A stretch of 64,000 nt of DNA from Pteria penguin. Taxonomy: Eukaryota > Mollusca > Bivalvia > Pterioida > Pteriidae. A program made the position numbers and the translations under genes. Under the pieces are notes generated by a model. The model made no database searches. It was not told the origin of the DNA and worked only from the letters and a program-made list of their open reading frames with translations. Shown piece after piece: positions 57,931 to 64,000 of the stretch. Where the stretch lies: the NCBI GenBank assembly GCA_035048485.1, contig CM068583.1, forward strand, positions 45,111,790-45,175,789, in the 5' to 3' direction. Numbering within the stretch: position 1 is the stretch's first letter; each line of letters opens with the position of its first letter.

Positions 57931-58615
57931 GTATTGTATTGTATTGTTAATTTTTTTTTTGTTGTTTTTTGGGGGTTTGTTTGAGGGGGGGGGGTTTAAT
58001 TTTTCGTTTGTTTGCTTATTTCTTTTTTTTTTTAATTCACGAGGTTTAAGCGAGCCAAACAAGTAAATGCATAGTCTTTGGTGCCCTGTTTTATTTCTGA
58101 TTTTATATAGAATGTCAGTCCCGGTATATTGTTTAAATGCAGAAAATAAAAAACGTCCAATCTTACCGGGTTTTTTTTTTTTTTTTTTTTTTTGTTTATT
58201 TTGTTTTGTTTTTGTTTTTTGTTTTTGTTTGGGGTATTTTTTTTTTTTTTGGTGTTGGTTTGTTTGCTTATTTCTTCTTTTTTAATTTACGAGGTTTAAA
58301 CGAGCCTAACAAGTAAACGCATAGTCTTTGGTGCCCTGTCTTATTTCTGATTTTATATAGAATGTCGGTCTCGCTATATTGCTTAAATGCAGAAAATAAA
58401 ATACTTCCAATCTCAATGGGGATTTTTGTTTGTTTGTTTGTTTTGTTTTGTTTTTTTTGGGGGGGGGGGTTTGGGGGGGTGTCTTTTCGGTTTTTGGGGG
58501 GTTGTCTTTGTTTTTGTTTTTGTTTTATTTTGTTTTGTTTTTTCGGATTTTTGTTTTTGCTTTTGCTCATGGGATTTAAGCGAGCCAAACAAGAAACGCG
58601 TAAAACTTTGTCTGA
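57900..58615. repeat. T/G-rich ~248-bp tandem, about 2.5 units
   Basis: aggtttaagcgagccaaaca at 58042, aggtttaaacgagcctaaca at 58291 and gatttaagcgagccaaacaa at 58574. Each is followed by agtctttggtgccctg or a diverged form and a poly-T/G tract. Long phenylalanine/glycine frames here are compositional. Confidence 0.8.
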
Positions 58616-58619
58616 CCTA

Positions 58620-59650
58620 CGTCATTATGTCACTGTGCTGATGATTTGAAATTCTTTCTTTCTTTCTTTTTTATTCTAAGTAGAAAACCCCATTGTCGCA
58701 TTCATATCATTTGCAGGTGGTAAAGTTTTCTTGTGGATCGTTTGACTTAATCGTTATTATGTACTTGTTTTGATGTTTTTGTTTTGTTTCCTCTTTCATC
58801 ATTCTTGCGATGTTGAGAATTTTGTTTCCTCTGTAAATATGTGTGTAGGTGTGTATGTGTGTGTGACTATCCAACCAGAAATGCTCATTCTTCCAGGGCA
58901 TGTTATTTCGCTTCTGAATTTCAGGGGTTCATGAATTCCACTATGGTACATTGTTTTGAGTGTGGCAGTTACGTAACGCATGTTACATTCGTGTTTTACC
59001 TCATGGATATATTAGCTTGCTCCAGAAATAAGAAACACGACTAGTCTGCATCGATATTATTTTCTTATTGTATCTGAATTACATTTTCCAAGCAAATCGG
59101 TCTATGCATTGATTTTCCTGAACTGCAACTACAGTATAATTAAAATATTTCTCGTTGTTGTTTTATATGTATTTATTAGTCAGTTAAACAACTCCGTATA
59201 TATAAGTAGTTTCATCAAGTCTCTTTCCTTTTCTTTGCTGTTGTAGAGGCAATCCTTGAATATATCTTTTTCATTTCAAACTTTGCTGCAATAAAATTTC
59301 GTAAACTACTTAAAACCAAAAATTAATTTCTGCATTGACACCATTGTATGTTTGTTAGTCTTATAATTCTCTTCTGATGTTGCGTGTCTTTGCTACTGAT
59401 CTATGCTATAGTCATCACATTCAATATGATGTTTTCACATACATCATATTGAATAATTTCAATATTCCGTCAAGCCAAGGCAAACAGGGAAAATTAACTC
59501 TGATTCTCAGTAGTCCATTGATGTCCACTATTGTTTTAAGCGTCACAGTAACATGGCACCATTCTTGTTCTGGTTAAAGTGTTGAGCTCGTAAAAAGTTT
59601 TCATCGTTCATTGGAGAATTAAACTAGTTATCATTGTATTTCTGTTTTGA
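58620..59650. other. Stretch without recognised genes
   Basis: Contains a TGTG-rich patch near 58838-58864. No coding signal recognised. Confidence 0.4.
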
Positions 59651-59654
59651 TATT

Positions 59655-59800
59655 TAGAACAACGATCAACAGGATTCTGAAGACGAGAGGTCATAAAATT
59701 GTAACATTTGTTGAATAATGTGCTAGTATCATAAAATATGCTAAGCGACATCAATCGTGCTGTGCCCGTCTATAAGCAACTTCCATACCACATATCTTCC
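59655..59800 (+). repeat. Recurrent ~150-bp module, copy 3
   Basis: aacgatcaacaggattctga, agaggtcataaaattg and gtgctgtgcccgtctataag, in the same order as 45330-45485. Confidence 0.6.
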
Positions 59801-59929
59801 GTCCTCGTATACGCTATGACAGAGCATGTTAATGCTTAGCGCTTGTTCAGACTCCTACCTCCAAGAACATTATATCATTACACCACCAGATAAAGTTTCT
59901 AATAATTATACATTTACTCGTAAGAAATA

Positions 59930-61165
59930 TTAATTTGCAGGCTAGTAAAAGAATTAGGATTAAATTCAGCTCAAGGAAATCTACTTATACTCTCACGAAC
60001 TTTTCGGTTTCGGAAGTACTTGAAAATCATAAATCTGTCCTCAATACGTTTGGTATTGATACAAATAAATTAAATTTAGAACTTCCATACTTGTACTGCA
60101 TTCCAAAAATGCACAAATATCCTCACAAACAACGCTTAATTGCTGGTTCCTCGAAGTGTTCCACAAAATCTGTATCGATGTTACTCACAAAAATATTATC
60201 TGAAATGAAATCTAGCCTTCATAGGTATTGAGAATCAGTATATTCCAAAAGTGGAATTAATCAAATTTGGATCCTAAAAAATTCAAAAGAGTTGTTAGAA
60301 TATCTGAAATCAAGTTTTACTAAAATTTACTCCATCAAGTCACTTGACTTTTTGACTCTTTACACAACGATCCCTCATAAGAAATTAAGACAGATTAGCA
60401 GAAATTATCCAAAATACATTAACTAGTAAAAACGGAAGTCGCAAATTCAAATATATAGTTATAGGCCATGATAAAACTTACTTTGTCAGGGAAAATTCTG
60501 ATTCCAAAAATAAATATACAGAAATAGATGCCATCCAAATGTTGAACTTTCTTATCGATAACATTTTTGGAGAAAAGGTTTTTCAACAAATTGTCGGTAT
60601 TCCAATAGGTACTAACTGTGCCCCGCTTCTGGCTGACATATTCCTTTACTCATACCAAGGTGAATTCATTCAGTCTTTGCTTTCGCAAAGAAAAAAACAA
60701 TTGACATTTGGCTTCAATTTCACTTACAGATATATGGATGACTTGCTTTCAATTAATAATCTTTCATTCGCGAATTACCTTAGCATCATCTATCCAAGTG
60801 AACTTGAGGTATTTAGATATTATGTTGTCTTTCGACATAAATGGTCAATTTAACACTTCACTTTATGACAAACGTGACTATTTCTATTTCGCAATCACAA
60901 ACTTTTCTTCCATAAGAAGCAACATCCCATCATCGCCCGCATACGGCGTATTCATATCTCAGTTAATACGTTATTCCAAATCCTCTTCAAATTACAATGA
61001 CTTTGTTCTGAGGGCTAGGCGACTTTTAGATAAGCTACTTAATCAGGGTTATATATGTACTAGACTAAAAACGTGACTGAGGAAGTTCTATGGTCGTTAC
61101 GAGATTCTTATTAATCAATATGATATTACGGTATCCGGATTTTTATATGATATGCTGGACTGAGA
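59930..61165 (+). pseudogene. Penelope-like element RT, copy 4
   Basis: RT region on +: LPYLYCIPKMHKYPHKQRLI (60080), LDFLTLYTTIPHKKLRQ (60345), FQQIVGIPIGTNCAPLLADI (60585) and the catalytic box YRYMDDLLSINN (60727). After a frameshift near 60805 come ITNFSSIRSNIPSSPAYGVF and LIRYSKSSSNYNDFVLRARR, then LLNQGYICTRL (61060). A few stops or frameshifts (near 60230, 60395, 60810, 61075) separate the blocks. YMDD is intact. It is the best preserved RT core of the four copies but lacks the N-terminal half. Followed by the family's 3' noncoding module. Confidence 0.8.
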
Positions 61166-61490
61166 CCGATTCCGATCATTATACACAGATTTGACACCTT
61201 CTATACTAGAAGGTTACCTACTTTGACTTCTCCATATATTAATATATATGGAATTTACACGATTTGACTCATTATACTGCTTTGATGTGACGGGTGTTGC
61301 TAGCAAGCAGGAGATGCTCACTCTTCCGGGGTACCTGATCTCACTCCATCATGGGGGTTCACATATGCTCTTCAAATTAACATATTTTCTATTTGGTTTT
61401 CATTTTCACTGAATTTGTATGTCCTCTGGTTTCATGATTTTCTGACTTATGGTTTGGATTTATCCATCATCTTTACATTTCAAAGACTAA
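61166..61490 (+). repeat. 3' noncoding end of PLE copy 4 with ~85-bp module
   Basis: gtgacgggtgttgctagcaa at 61287, ggagatgctcactctt, acctgatctcactccatcat and tatgtcctctggtttcatga. Same order as 49778-49975. Confidence 0.8.
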
Positions 61491-61704
61491 CAAATAGTTA
61501 CTCACACAGGACTACGACATCACACGCATGAAATTGTCATTCTGGAAGTTTTATGGTCGAAAAAAATATTGTTTGACATTAAGAAGTCCCCTTTTCCAAA
61601 ATGTTAAACATCATTCTGGAACACGATGATACATTTACATTTACCTGTCTGACAAATTACCTTTATCACTTTACACTGAACACCAGAGTTTTCTATAGAA
61701 CATT

Positions 61705-61790
61705 TGCGATGGGTGCACCAAGCTAGCAGGATACTCCCTCCTGAAACCTGATTTCACTCATAAGGGATTCGCATATGTTCTTGCTAAGAC
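61705..61790 (+). repeat. ~85-bp module, diverged copy
   Basis: gcgatgggtgcaccaagcta, gcaggatactccctcc, aacctgatttcactca and ggattcgcatatgttctt. Confidence 0.55.
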
Positions 61791-61856
61791 CATCACTATC
61801 AAATTTGTATACGTACGGTTTATACAAGAACAATAATTAAATGAGGAAGTCGGAAT

Positions 61857-62275
61857 GTAAAGATGATGGATAAATCCAAAGCACGAGTCCAAAAATCATA
61901 AAACCAGAGGACATACAAAATCAGTGAAAATGAAAAACAAATGGAAAATAACAAAATATGTCTACTTGAAGAGCATATGTGAACCCCTGTGATGGAATGA
62001 GATCAGGTGCCCAGGGAGAGTGAGCATCTCCTGCTTGCTAGCAACACCCGTCACATATACCCAGTAGAAAGAGTCAGATCGTGTAAATTCCATATGTATT
62101 TATATGTGGAGAAGTCGAAGTAGGTAACCTTTTAGTACAGAAGGTGTCAAATCTGTGTAAAATGATCGGAATCGGTCTCAGTCCAGAATATCATTTAAAA
62201 GTCTGGATAAAGAGATATCATATGGAGTAATAAGAGTCTCGTAACGACCATAGAATTTCCTCAGTGACATTGTGT
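61857..62275 (-). repeat. Inverted 3'-end fragment of a Penelope-like element
   Basis: Reverse complement of the type seen at 49560-49975: gtgagcatctcctgcttgct, tcggaatcggtctcagtcca and cgtaacgaccatagaatttc. Faces the 3' end of PLE copy 4, forming an inverted pair. Confidence 0.8.
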
Positions 62276-62279
62276 CAGA

Positions 62280-63078
<799 letters not shown>

Positions 63079-63180
63079 GTTTATCTAAAATCCATAATTG
63101 CTATTAAAAGTGTTCATTTGGAACAATTAAGCAAAATACGAATTGAACAAATGTCAAGTTACTATTACACTATTACATTC

Positions 63181-63260
63181 CCGGATCCCTGAAATCCAGA
63201 GAGGATACCAGGTACCCGAGAGGAGTAAGCGTCTCCTAAATGGTTAGCCACACCCGTCAT
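63181..63260 (-). repeat. ~85-bp module, diverged copy
   Basis: ggataccaggtacccgagag, gagtaagcgtctcc and ccacacccgtcat, in the same order as other reversed copies. Confidence 0.6.
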
Positions 63261-64000
63261 GAATGCCTTTTAATACTAAAGTAACAAATATAACTCAGCA
63301 CTGAATATAAAAGAATGTCAAACAACAGTGCGTAGTTAGTGCCATTGCCAAATAACATCAGGAAAAGTGTGCAAAATATTATGTTACAATACACAATGTA
63401 CATTAGCATCTTGTTAGAGTGTTGTAGTGTTAAAACTGTTTTTATGACGCCATTTTATTAAATTTTGTTATATATGACGAACAATTAAGCGTCAGTAACA
63501 GTATTAAACCAGATAAAGGTAAAGACTGGTGACCAAAATTCAGTGTGTACGAGTGATTTTATTTTCATGTTGTTATCGACATCCCCAATGAACGATTTTA
63601 AACAATACATCACATTTCATTATAACTTCATTCTAAATATTGGGTGTTGATTTATTCATACTATTTCATGATTTATAAGATTTCTGATCGTGCATTATTT
63701 TATTAATCAAAGTGATATCTTTTTAAGTTTAAGTTCTCAATTTTGAATTTTGCCATTATCAAACAAATTGTGTTAGACTGGTGGTCAGGTTTCTCTACAG
63801 CAATATTTGTACTTTGTTAATAACCTCTTAGTAAGCGAGCCATTACACAAAGTAAATGTCCATATGATTTGAGACCGCACAACCAAAGTTATCCAAATTG
63901 GATTGGAAACTCGAATATGAGCATACAAGACTCATGAAAAACGATATGTGGACACAGTGATCGTAAATACATACAGTCACGACAGGCCTTGACGTTAGGT
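63261..64000. other. Window end, no feature recognised
   Basis: AT-rich DNA without coding signal. Confidence 0.4.

Noticed and set aside
57857..58649. Hydrophobic Phe/Cys/Gly-rich open frames
   Set aside because: Produced by poly-T and poly-G low complexity; overlapping frames on both strands.

Overview
This 64 kb window is eukaryotic, AT-rich and intron-rich, and its repeats point to a mollusc, most likely a bivalve. The clues are a PIF/Harbinger transposon pair, Penelope-like retroelements that appear to carry an N-terminal GIY-YIG region (the Naiad-type arrangement common in invertebrates), short tandem repeats built around AGGTCA half-sites, and the 'gaggcccaaatgggcc' interspersed family. 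There are no prokaryotic operons, no CRISPR array and no intact rRNA or tRNA gene. The species assignment is an inference.

One host gene is clear: a SAC3/GANP-domain gene, best matched to SAC3D1, with eight coding exons on the + strand from about 13.2 kb to 33.5 kb. All exon phases agree, and it ends in TAA at 33525-33527 with an AATAAA signal at 33638. Its introns are packed with mobile DNA: a nested fold-back/TA-element pair, half-site tandem repeats split by an L1-like LINE fragment, a 41-bp tandem, an internally deleted mariner with intact TIRs, a 47-bp tandem, and a 24-bp minisatellite of about 31 units.

Region 1-13.2 kb is Harbinger territory. Element C (6575-13236) has 30-bp perfect TIRs, a transposase with an apparently complete reading frame over five exons and a DDE triad, and a convergent Myb/SANT partner gene that is broken (exons 1-2 missing, one-base frameshift in the last exon). 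Upstream, A (1 to about 1986) and B (2022 to about 5955) look like one sister element whose Myb half has been inverted, with the break at the site where C carries a tRNA-related insert. The right TIR of C lies against exon 1 of the SAC3D1 gene and supplies an in-frame ATG.

Region 33.6-43 kb is intergenic and filled with interspersed repeats, including two families of long inverted ends that interleave instead of nesting. Region 44-64 kb holds at least four degenerate Penelope-like RT copies in both orientations, fragments of their 3' ends, a recurrent ~85-bp noncoding module (eight copies), duplicated blocks and microsatellites. I recognised no host gene there. All homology calls come from reading motifs by eye; no database search was possible.
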